Below are positions 16,695 through 23,869 of a DNA stretch of 64,000 nt, piece after piece. The DNA lies in the NCBI GenBank assembly GCA_050258755.1, contig JBLMZI010000004.1, forward strand, positions 496,001 to 560,000, given 5' to 3'. Numbering within the stretch: position 1 is the first letter of the stretch; each line of letters opens with the position of its first letter. The notes under the pieces are model-generated. The model saw only the letters and a program-made list of their open reading frames with translations, was not told the DNA's origin and made no database searches. Made by a program: the position numbers and the translations under genes. The DNA comes from JBLMZI01 sp050258755 (GTDB lineage Bacteria > Bacillota > Syntrophomonadia > Syntrophomonadales > DTU052).

Positions 16695-17333
16695 TTACCG
16701 AAGCCGTTTCAGCCGCACGTGGCCCTTGGTATCCGGTACGGTCCGGACAAACGGCTCAATGTGAATGGTTTCATCATCCAGCACGGTAGTGCGCTGAGCC
16801 GGGTCCAAATAGGTGTTAATCAGATACGGGAAGGCGGCTCCCTCAATGATAAACTCCTCAATTTCACGAAGGCTTCCTTCGTATGTAATCTCGGTACGGT
16901 CAAAATTGAATTCTTCCAAAACGCAGGACAAATGCACCCGTTCCCAACCTTTGTCCTCAGCGACCTTGATCGCATGAATGCAGAATTCCTTATAAATCGC
17001 TTTTTTACCGCGCTTTTTCAGCTCACTCTGGAATTCCCGCCAGTGGAGATTGGCATAAAAACCAATCAGTTCCCCCATCATTTCCCGGCCTTCATCTTTG
17101 TTGGGGAACAAGGGAAACAACGGCGCAAAATCGCATAAGGCAGCCCGGGTAAAGATGACCTGGTTCGCTGCGTCAAAACCCAAAGGCAGATGTTCAGCGG
17201 TAATGAATTCAAGGATTTTATCCGGATTGGGATACTCTTTGCGTACTTTTTCCTCAACTGCAAACCAGTACTTGCCTTCCCCGATGTCCTTTAATATGTC
17301 GTTGTAGAAGTCCGTAACATAATACTTGCGCAA
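16695..17333 (-). CDS. Conserved-looking protein of unknown function
   Basis: I do not recognise this 212-residue protein. It looks real: it starts at TTG behind AGGGGGG, a candidate promoter lies upstream and a terminator downstream. It is rich in charged and aromatic residues, with no signal peptide, membrane helix or obvious catalytic motif. Single cysteines occur near residues 67, 117 and 136. It is monocistronic, between cysK and proB. Confidence 0.7.
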   Translation of the reverse strand: MRKYYVTDFYNDILKDIGEGKYWFAVEEKVRKEYPNPDKILEFITAEHLPLGFDAANQVIFTRAALCDFAPLFPLFPNKDEGREMMGELIGFYANLHWREFQSELKKRGKKAIYKEFCIHAIKVAEDKGWERVHLSCVLEEFNFDRTEITYEGSLREIEEFIIEGAAFPYLINTYLDPAQRTTVLDDETIHIEPFVRTVPDTKGHVRLKRLR

Positions 17334-17376
17334 ACAAATCCCCCCTTAACCTGCTCATAAATCCGAGCCGCTACTA

Positions 17377-17405
17377 TTTATATTCATTCGCGGCAAGATG
17401 GTAAA
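17377..17405 (-). promoter_or_regulatory. Candidate sigma-A-type promoter
   Basis: On the minus strand TTTACC, a 17-base spacer and TATAAA lie about 45 bases before the TTG of the unknown 212-residue protein. Confidence 0.5.
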
Positions 17406-17509
17406 ACTCCTCTTTACCGCAATCTTTCTTGCTTTTCGCGTCCATACCCGCGGCCCCCCCTGACCCGATACGGCAGAGCGGAGCTTTCCACCCCTGAAGT
17501 CATTGACTG

Positions 17510-18634
17510 CTATTCCGTCAGGGTAAAGTTGTCACAATGTATCACTTCATTGTAGTCTTTACTGCCCAAAATCGCCTCGATTTCGGCGGTCTTGCGGCCG
17601 GCGATCTGCCGGACTTCCTCCGCCGAATAATTGGCCATTCCCCGACCAATCTCCTTACCGTCCAATCCGGCCACGGTGACTACATTGCCACGTTCAAATT
17701 CCCCTTCAACTGAAACCACGCCTGACGGCAGCAGGCTCCGTCCCTTCTTGCGCAAGGCGGACCCGGCTCCCTCATCCACCTTGATAAAGCCGTGAGTCTG
17801 GCTGGAAAACCCGATCCAACGCTTTCTCGACGGAATCTTTTCGCGGGGGACAAACAGCGTTCCGATCCGCTCGCCGCTGACCACTTTACTGACGACCTCC
17901 GGCAGCGCGCCATTGGCGATCACCATTCGAATGCCCGAGTTCATCGAAATCCGAGCCGCCTGAAACTTGGTGAACATGCCGCCGCTGGAAAATTTGGTTC
18001 CGCGGCCGTGCAGCGAGCTTTCCAGCATGGCCGGAACCTCGGAGAGTTCGTAATACTGCTCGGCTGCCGGGTTTTGATGGGGATCCTCGGTAAAAACCCC
18101 GTCGATATCAGAAAGAATGATTAACAAATCCGCATCAACGATCTCGGCCACCAGTGCCGATACGGTATCATTGTCCCCAAACCGGATTTCATCCACAGCA
18201 ACGGTATCGTTCTCATTGATCACCGGAATTGCGCCCAGCTGGAGCAGGGTTGTCAGCGTATTTCTAGCGTTCAGGTACCGCTCCCGGTCATCAAAGTCAG
18301 CCCGGGTTAACAGCACCTGCGCGACCATTTTGCCGTATTCGGAGAAGAATTTTTCATACATCTGCATCAGGGTGCCCTGGCCGATAGCGGCAACTGCCTG
18401 TTTCAAGGGCATTGTTTTCGGATATTCCTTGTGCCCGAGCCGTCCAACCCCGGCTGCAACAGCGCCGGAAGTAATCAGCAGAACTTCCCGGCCTTCATTA
18501 TGCAAATCGGACAGTTCCCGAGCCAGACGTTCCAGACGGGCCAGGTTAAGCTGCCCGGTAGCGTGCGTGATCGTGCTCGTCCCTACCTTCACCACAATGC
18601 GGCGACTTTTCGCCAAACTCGATCTTGTTTTCAC
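17510..18634 (-). CDS. proB: Glutamate 5-kinase ProB
   Basis: ProB phosphorylates glutamate in the first step of proline synthesis. The amino-acid-kinase domain (about 1-255) shows RIVVKVGTSTI, LITSGAVAAG, PVINENDTVA and FGDNDTVSALVA. A C-terminal PUA domain (about 275-360) ends in the typical GKEIGRGMANY region. I prefer the GTG at 18634 (374 residues): AGGGGGG is 7-8 bases upstream of it but almost touches the ATG at 18640. ProA normally follows ProB, but here an unknown gene comes next and no proA is in the window. Obg lies upstream in the same orientation, a common Firmicutes order. Confidence 0.95.
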   Translation of the reverse strand: MKTRSSLAKSRRIVVKVGTSTITHATGQLNLARLERLARELSDLHNEGREVLLITSGAVAAGVGRLGHKEYPKTMPLKQAVAAIGQGTLMQMYEKFFSEYGKMVAQVLLTRADFDDRERYLNARNTLTTLLQLGAIPVINENDTVAVDEIRFGDNDTVSALVAEIVDADLLIILSDIDGVFTEDPHQNPAAEQYYELSEVPAMLESSLHGRGTKFSSGGMFTKFQAARISMNSGIRMVIANGALPEVVSKVVSGERIGTLFVPREKIPSRKRWIGFSSQTHGFIKVDEGAGSALRKKGRSLLPSGVVSVEGEFERGNVVTVAGLDGKEIGRGMANYSAEEVRQIAGRKTAEIEAILGSKDYNEVIHCDNFTLTE

Positions 18635-18654
18635 GGCCATTCCCCCCTCATTGC

Positions 18655-18666
18655 AATATCATACCA
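18655..18666 (-). promoter_or_regulatory. Candidate extended -10 promoter of proB
   Basis: The minus strand reads TGG-TATGAT about 25 bases before the proB start. No good -35 box is present, so this would rely on the extended -10 TG. Confidence 0.35.
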
Positions 18667-18801
18667 TCCACCGGAATGAAAAGAACGCCGGTCCGTAACC
18701 CTTTTAACGGGAATCCGGCTGAAAAAAACCGGAGCCCCGTAAAGATGACGGAATCAGCGTTCATTGGCGCAAATCCATTGGTTTCGCTTTACGAATGCCG
18801 G

Positions 18802-20070
18802 CTATTCCCGGTACTCAAATTCTAATTCGCCAATCCGAACCAAATCCCCTTCTGCGACGCCCTCGGCCCGCAGAGCCTGATTGAGCCCCATTCGGTCGAT
18901 CGTCCGCTGAAACCGGGCCAGGGCTTCATCATTCTCGAGATTGGTCATCGTAACCAGCCGTTCGATCCGCTCACCGCTGATCACCAGAACGCCATCCTCC
19001 CGTGATATCACGAATGCAGGCGCATCTTTGAACCGCGTCACAACCACTTCAGGGGTTACCCTTTCAATCTTCGGAATATCACCCAGCATCACCCAGAGAC
19101 GATGAACCAGCGGCTGCAGTCCCTCTCCGGTCAGCGCGGAGATTGGAAATAGTTCAATGGTCTGATCCACAAAATGTTCTTTCAGCCGTTCGAAAATGGC
19201 CGAGCTTTCTGGCGCGTCCATCTTGTTTGCCGCAATAATCCGGGCTCGGGCCGCCAAATCCGGACGGAACAATTCCAGTTCGGTGCAAAGGGTCCGGTAA
19301 TCGTCAATCGGATCCCGTTCGGTCTCCCCGGAACAATCCAAAACAAAGGTTAATACCCGGGTTCTTTCAATATGCCGAAGAAATTCGTGCCCCAAACCGA
19401 TTCCCTCATGGGCTCCCTCTATCAGACCTGGTATATCGGCGACCACAAAGGTTTCTCCCGGCGCGATCTGGACCACGCCAAGGTTTGGAATCAATGTGGT
19501 AAAGGGATAATCCGCGATTTTCGGTCGGGCAGCGGAAATCCGCGATATCAACGTGGACTTTCCCGCATTCGGGAATCCGACCAGACCGACATCGGCCAGT
19601 AATTTCAGTTCAAGCTGCAGCCAGAGTTCGTGCCCAGGCGCACCCTTTTCCGCAAAGGAAGGCGCCCGGTTGGTCGCATTGGAAAAGCGCGCATTGCCGC
19701 GGCCCCCGCGTCCGCCTTTCGCGACGACAAAGGACTGCCCCGGTTCAACCAGATCGGCGATGACCTCTCCGGTATCGGCATTTTTCACGATGGTTCCAGC
19801 CGGCACCCGAATGATCAGGGGTTCGGCATTCGCGCCGTGCATCCCTTTGGATTGCCCGTGTTCACCTCGATCCGCCTTGTACTGGCGGCGGTAACGGAAG
19901 TCCATCAAGGTCTGCAAGTTGGCATCCGCCAGAAAGACCACATCCCCCCCGCGGCCGCCATCTCCACCGGCTGGTCCGCCTTCCGGGACATATTTTTCCC
20001 GGCGAAACGCAGCGCTGCCATTGCCGCCATCGCCTGAGCGAACCTGAATTCTAGCGTGATCGATAAACAT
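18802..20070 (-). CDS. obgE: GTPase ObgE/Obg
   Basis: The 422-residue protein has all three Obg domains: the glycine-rich Obg fold (1-158; GGDGGRGGDVVF, GGRGGRGNARF), the G domain (about 159-330; GFPNAGKST, DIPGLIEGA, ANKMD) and the C-terminal OCT domain (about 345-420). Obg GTPases act in late 50S assembly and stress or sporulation signalling. The ATG follows CGAGGTGACC. It starts 4 bases past the Spo0B-like gene, so the two are cotranscribed, as in Bacillus subtilis. Confidence 0.97.
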   Translation of the reverse strand: MFIDHARIQVRSGDGGNGSAAFRREKYVPEGGPAGGDGGRGGDVVFLADANLQTLMDFRYRRQYKADRGEHGQSKGMHGANAEPLIIRVPAGTIVKNADTGEVIADLVEPGQSFVVAKGGRGGRGNARFSNATNRAPSFAEKGAPGHELWLQLELKLLADVGLVGFPNAGKSTLISRISAARPKIADYPFTTLIPNLGVVQIAPGETFVVADIPGLIEGAHEGIGLGHEFLRHIERTRVLTFVLDCSGETERDPIDDYRTLCTELELFRPDLAARARIIAANKMDAPESSAIFERLKEHFVDQTIELFPISALTGEGLQPLVHRLWVMLGDIPKIERVTPEVVVTRFKDAPAFVISREDGVLVISGERIERLVTMTNLENDEALARFQRTIDRMGLNQALRAEGVAEGDLVRIGELEFEYRE

Positions 20071-20073
20071 AGG

Positions 20074-20523
20074 TCACCTCGTTAGCCGTATTTCGGCGAT
20101 GATCTCATCATCCGCAGCGTCAGCCGGCCGCAATCTCGCCGAAGGATAATCACCACCAAGCAGATCCAGAAGAATCGGCGTTCCCATTGCCTGAAGCTTT
20201 GGGTCCCGCAGTCCGCATTCCAGCCAGTCCAACAGCGCCAGCCGCTCCGGCTGATTCAGCACGGCGGGCTCCAAATGGCCGACATAAAATTCAATCCCAT
20301 ATTCAGTGCCGCTCAGCATGACCTGATAGATCTCCAGGGCCAGCGCCGGTTCAAAGGTTTCGAACAGACGTCTTTCCCCGTCCATCCGTTCAACGGCATT
20401 GATCAGCGTGTCCAAGGCACGCTGGGGCATGTTCAAGTCAAGATAGCCGCGGATGACCTGCAGATCGTTTGCGAAATCATGCCGCTGACGCCGAATAAGC
20501 TGTACGGTTTGTTCGGCATTCAC
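20074..20523 (-). CDS. Spo0B-like histidine phosphotransferase
   Basis: A 149-residue protein whose N-terminus matches the Spo0B helical domain: RRQRHDFANDLQVIRGYL with candidate phospho-histidine at His 15 and the DFxNxLQ pattern. In Bacillus, Spo0B passes phosphate from Spo0F to Spo0A in the sporulation phosphorelay. This protein is shorter than the Bacillus one and its C-terminal half is weakly conserved, so it may be a minimal relative with another partner. Position between rpmA and obg is the classic spo0B position. GTG start with GGGGGAGG upstream. Confidence 0.8.
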   Translation of the reverse strand: MNAEQTVQLIRRQRHDFANDLQVIRGYLDLNMPQRALDTLINAVERMDGERRLFETFEPALALEIYQVMLSGTEYGIEFYVGHLEPAVLNQPERLALLDWLECGLRDPKLQAMGTPILLDLLGGDYPSARLRPADAADDEIIAEIRLTR

Positions 20524-20589
20524 TGGTATTCCTCCCCCATCCGGCCCAGCCTGACGGTTTGCATCGTATCTTGCCTAAAGTGGGACAAA

Positions 20590-20635
20590 CCCCTGGAATG
20601 TCATTCCAGGGGCTAATCACAGGCGGTATACCGCC
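20590..20635 (-). terminator. Tandem hairpins between rpmA and the spo0B-like gene
   Basis: Two perfect palindromes, CCCCTGGAATG/CATTCCAGGGG (20590-20612) and GGCGGTATACCGCC (20622-20635). The first is followed on the minus strand by only a short T run (GGGGTTTG), so it may attenuate rather than stop transcription between the ribosomal protein genes and spo0B/obg. Confidence 0.55.
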
Positions 20636-20685
20636 GATAAGTCTTCTCTTGAACCCGGAAGAACGGTTTCACCCGATGCTCCGGT

Positions 20686-20979
20686 TTACAGGGTCGCAGT
20701 TTCCACCGGATAGACGCTGACCTGCTTCTTATCTTTGCCTTTGCGTTCGAATTTTACGCTGCCGTCTACCGTAGCGAACAGGGTGTCATCGCCGCCAATG
20801 CCGACATTGTTCCCCGGGTGGATTTTGGTCCCGCGCTGGCGCACCAGAATGCTGCCGGCGGAAACAACCTGCCCGTCAAAACGCTTCACACCGAGACGTT
20901 TGGATTCGCTGTCGCGGCCGTTGCGTGAACTGCCAACGCCCTTTTTATGAGCAAACAGCTGCAGATTAAAGCTAAACAT
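20686..20979 (-). CDS. rpmA: 50S ribosomal protein L27, with cleavable N-terminal extension
   Basis: L27 sits at the peptidyl-transferase centre. The 97-residue protein begins MFSFNLQLFAHKKG, the Firmicutes-type extension that the protease Prp removes after LQLF to expose the mature AHKKG end. The adjacent gene encodes Prp. I choose the ATG at 20979, three codons after an in-frame GTG, because its SD (AGGAGG) is within the final codons of prp. The rest (GSILVRQRGTKIHPG) is canonical. Confidence 0.97.
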   Translation of the reverse strand: MFSFNLQLFAHKKGVGSSRNGRDSESKRLGVKRFDGQVVSAGSILVRQRGTKIHPGNNVGIGGDDTLFATVDGSVKFERKGKDKKQVSVYPVETATL

Positions 20980-20981
20980 TT

Positions 20982-21320
20982 TTAGCACCTCCTGATTTCG
21001 ATCGTAAGATATTCATCGTAAAGAAATTCAATCTCTCGCAAGCCTAGTTCCATCGTCCCAAGGATGATCCTTGCGATCTCGCGGTCCGACTCCGAGGTCC
21101 CCGGTACAAGCGAACAGGCGATCAATGCTTCTTCCTCAACATGACGGTATGCCGGTTTGGTCTCCAGATATTCCAGAAGGCCTCGCAGCGCCGTCTGCGT
21201 GATGGCTGAAATCGCCGCACAGACAATATCCTCGCCCGGGTTATCAAACTTGGCGTGTCCTTCGACAAGGAATGCGACGACGACGCCGTGTTCATCCTTG
21301 GCCAGTTCTACGCGCGTCAT
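20982..21320 (-). CDS. prp: Ribosomal-processing cysteine protease Prp
   Basis: A 112-residue Prp (YsxB family) protease, which cleaves the N-terminal extension of L27. The catalytic pair is visible: His 22 in VEGHAKF and Cys 34 in DIVCAAISA. It lies between rplU and rpmA as in other Firmicutes, 3 bases after the rplU stop and 2 bases before the rpmA start. Its last codons (AGG AGG TGC TAA) double as the rpmA SD. Confidence 0.95.
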   Translation of the reverse strand: MTRVELAKDEHGVVVAFLVEGHAKFDNPGEDIVCAAISAITQTALRGLLEYLETKPAYRHVEEEALIACSLVPGTSESDREIARIILGTMELGLREIEFLYDEYLTIEIRRC

Positions 21321-21323
21321 GGA

Positions 21324-21635
21324 TTACAGAACGATTTTTTCGACCAGCAGCTTGGTGAACAGCTGACGGTGACCCTGTTTACGGCGATAGTTCTTCTTGG
21401 CTTTGTACTTGAAGACAATAATCTTTTTCGCTTTGCCCTGCTCCAGTACCTTGCACTGAACCTTTGCGCCTGCTACGAGCGGCTCGCCCACATTCAGGCT
21501 GTCCCCACTCTGGACTGCGAGTACCTGGTCAAGTTCTACGGTTGCGCCAACGACCGCGTCGAGTTTCTCAACGCTGAACGTCTGACCTTCCTGAACCCGA
21601 TACTGTTTGCCACCGGTTTCAATCACTGCATACAT
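21324..21635 (-). CDS. rplU: 50S ribosomal protein L21
   Basis: A 103-residue L21 beginning MYAVIETGGKQYRV, the standard start; it binds 23S rRNA. The C-terminal KAKKNYRRKQGHRQ stretch is also typical. I choose the ATG at 21635 because GGAGGTG lies 7 bases upstream; an in-frame start at 21653 would precede the family N-terminus. First gene of rplU-prp-rpmA. Confidence 0.97.
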   Translation of the reverse strand: MYAVIETGGKQYRVQEGQTFSVEKLDAVVGATVELDQVLAVQSGDSLNVGEPLVAGAKVQCKVLEQGKAKKIIVFKYKAKKNYRRKQGHRQLFTKLLVEKIVL

Positions 21636-21649
21636 TCTTCTACACCTCC

Positions 21650-21755
21650 ACATTTACCAGACTCGCTGATTCCAGGTGGGCTGTCTTTCACAGCCGCTTC
21701 ACAAACCCGAACCAAGCGGTTACATAAACGCGTAACCTTTAAAAGGTTATCACAA
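21650..21755 (-). ncRNA. Probable ribosomal protein L21 leader
   Basis: The minus-strand sequence between rng and rplU contains a TAACCTTTTAAAGGTTA hairpin, a segment with AACCGC and GGTTCGGGTTTGTGAAGCGG, and a GGCTGT/ACAGCC hairpin followed by CCACCTGG. This resembles the structured L21 leader known upstream of rplU in Firmicutes, which is thought to control the operon. I recognised it from memory of the motif without a covariance search. Confidence 0.5.
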
Positions 21756-21776
21756 ATGCCCAGGTCGGTCAATTCA

Positions 21777-23186
21777 TTATGGCAGGATCCGGTAATCCTC
21801 GACCTCATCGTTCGCAATAAAGTTGAATTGTTTACCGGTTTCAGCCCGTACATGGGCCAAATGTGTTTCCACATCCGGGATCACAACGAAATAACGGGAG
21901 TGAACCTCCACCGTAACCTCAGGGCCTTCACGCTGGGCCGTTTCCATCAGCCGCCGCAGCAGTTCACTCCAAAGGTTGCGCGGGCTGCGCAATGTCCCGC
22001 GCCCGTGACAGGCCTGACAATCCTCGGAAACCATCGCGGCCAGACCGGCCCGGCTTTTCTTGCGGGTCATTTCAACCAGTCCAAGTTTGGTAATGCCCAA
22101 GACCCTGGTGTGGGTTTTGTCCTTGGCGAGGGCTGCGGAGAGCAGTTGAATCACGTCATCCCGGTGGGATTTTTCCTTCATGTCGATGAAATCAATCAAA
22201 ATAATGCCGCCGATACCGCGTAGGCGGAGCTGACGGGGAATTTCCGCCGCCGCTTCCAGATTGATCTTGAGTACGGTTTCCTCGAATTCCCGCTTTCCGG
22301 TATACTTTCCGCTGTTTACGTCCACGACGGTCATGGCTTCGGTTTCCTCGATAATAATGAACCCGCCGCTTTTCAGCCATACCCGGTCACGCAGCAGCCG
22401 GGTCAGATCCCCTTCCAAGCCAAAATAGGAAAACGGGGTTCCGATTATTTTCACCGGAATCGCGGCGCCGATCGGGTCCGCTCCCAGAATCTCCTTCACC
22501 AGTTGTGCGGTTTCGGCGTTATTGACAGTAATCATGCGGGTGGCACTGTCCGCATAATCGCGGAGTAACCGCTGCACCACGTCCAGATCGCGATAAACCA
22601 GGGACGGCGCCTTCCCCGAAGCCTCTTTGCGGCGAATCGTTTCCCAGGTTTCGATCAGCAGTTCCATCTCCTCTTTCAGGACCTGCCAGGGTGCGTTTGC
22701 GGCGGCGGTACGTACAATCAGTCCGAATTTCTCAGGTTTATTGGCCCTTAAGAATTCTCTGAGTTCTTCCCGCAGCTGAGAATCTTTAATTTTTCGCGAG
22801 ACCGATACATCTTTTTGAAACGGCAGGAGCACCAAATAATGACCGGGAATTGTTATGTTCGTGGTTACCCTGGCTCCTTTGCCGGTAACTTCCTCTTTTT
22901 TAACCTGGACCAGAATCTCCTGACCGCGTTTTAATAAATCAGCGATATTTCTATCCGGTGTCGCACCGCGCAAATCCCCGACATACAAAAACGATGTCTT
23001 CTCATAGCCAATATCAATAAATGCACAAGACAGGCCGGGCAAAACATCGCGTATCCGGCCTTTATAAATATTGCCAACCCGGTCATCCTCGTCTTCACAC
23101 AAAAGCTCGACCAGTTGATCGTCTTCCAATACAGCTGCCCTTGTTTCCCACGGGTATGACTCAATCAGCAGATGTCGCTCCATCAT
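21777..23186 (-). CDS. rng: Ribonuclease E/G family protein
   Basis: A 469-residue RNase G-type endonuclease for rRNA and mRNA processing. It has the N-terminal S1-like segment (VGNIYKGRIRDVLPGLSCAF), catalytic aspartates in VVDVNSGKYTGK and ILIDFIDMK, and the zinc-link cysteines CQACHGRG. It lacks the long C-terminal scaffold of RNase E. SD GAGGGAG precedes ATGATG, so the start may be either codon. It follows two radical-SAM-linked genes and precedes rplU, a common Clostridia order. Confidence 0.93.
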   Translation of the reverse strand: MMERHLLIESYPWETRAAVLEDDQLVELLCEDEDDRVGNIYKGRIRDVLPGLSCAFIDIGYEKTSFLYVGDLRGATPDRNIADLLKRGQEILVQVKKEEVTGKGARVTTNITIPGHYLVLLPFQKDVSVSRKIKDSQLREELREFLRANKPEKFGLIVRTAAANAPWQVLKEEMELLIETWETIRRKEASGKAPSLVYRDLDVVQRLLRDYADSATRMITVNNAETAQLVKEILGADPIGAAIPVKIIGTPFSYFGLEGDLTRLLRDRVWLKSGGFIIIEETEAMTVVDVNSGKYTGKREFEETVLKINLEAAAEIPRQLRLRGIGGIILIDFIDMKEKSHRDDVIQLLSAALAKDKTHTRVLGITKLGLVEMTRKKSRAGLAAMVSEDCQACHGRGTLRSPRNLWSELLRRLMETAQREGPEVTVEVHSRYFVVIPDVETHLAHVRAETGKQFNFIANDEVEDYRILP

Positions 23187-23197
23187 TCTCCCTCATT

Positions 23198-23869
23198 TCA
23201 TACTCCGGCGAGCATATCCAGGTAGACGCCGTCCTTGAAAACGTAGTTGCCTTCCCGCCAGACCTCTTGAATGGAAGCCCCGGAAAGGCCATTGCGATCC
23301 AGGACCAGCAGCAGATCCTGCACCCGAAGCGGGCCGTCCCCGCCGCCCGCACCCCATACTTCCAGCCCGGCAAAGCCGGGTTCCTGCACCATGCGAATCG
23401 CATGAATCCTGGGCCTGATGTTTATCACTTCTCTTTTTCGAAGGTTTTCCACCATCAGTTCATCGGCTGCGAGTACCTGTTTTACACAGTCGAGCACAGC
23501 TTCATCGATTGCTTCCAGCCGAACCCGATAGCTCGCCGCATTCACGGCAGCCATCAACGCAGCCGCATGCTGGAAGATTTCCCGGCCGCTATGGATGCGG
23601 ATGCCGGGCGGCGCCGCTTTGCGCAGACACTCCAGGGCCTTCTCGACCGGTACCGAACCACTGAGTTCCACATCAAGGTATTCGTGCCGGCCCCACACCC
23701 CAACCGGCAAAACCGTTCCGAGGGACAATTTCAGATGGGGGTTGAATCCCTGACTCAGCGCAACCGGCAGCTTGGAACGCCGCAGCATTCTTTCCCAAAC
23801 CCGGACTGTATCCAGCTGGGAAAGAAACTTGATTTCGCTCCCCTTTTCATAGTCAATTCTCAACCGCAT
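23198..23869 (-). CDS. TIGR03936/DUF2344 family protein
   Basis: This 223-residue protein matches DUF2344: it begins with the RIDYEKGSEIKFLSQLD pattern and has LSQGFNPHLKLSLG. Family members are almost always next to, or fused with, the TIGR03960 radical SAM protein, as here. The function is not established; a role in RNA modification or processing has been suggested by context with RNase G. Its ATG overlaps the end of the radical SAM gene by 10 bases, with GGGGGAC upstream. Confidence 0.9.
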   Translation of the reverse strand: MRLRIDYEKGSEIKFLSQLDTVRVWERMLRRSKLPVALSQGFNPHLKLSLGTVLPVGVWGRHEYLDVELSGSVPVEKALECLRKAAPPGIRIHSGREIFQHAAALMAAVNAASYRVRLEAIDEAVLDCVKQVLAADELMVENLRKREVINIRPRIHAIRMVQEPGFAGLEVWGAGGGDGPLRVQDLLLVLDRNGLSGASIQEVWREGNYVFKDGVYLDMLAGV

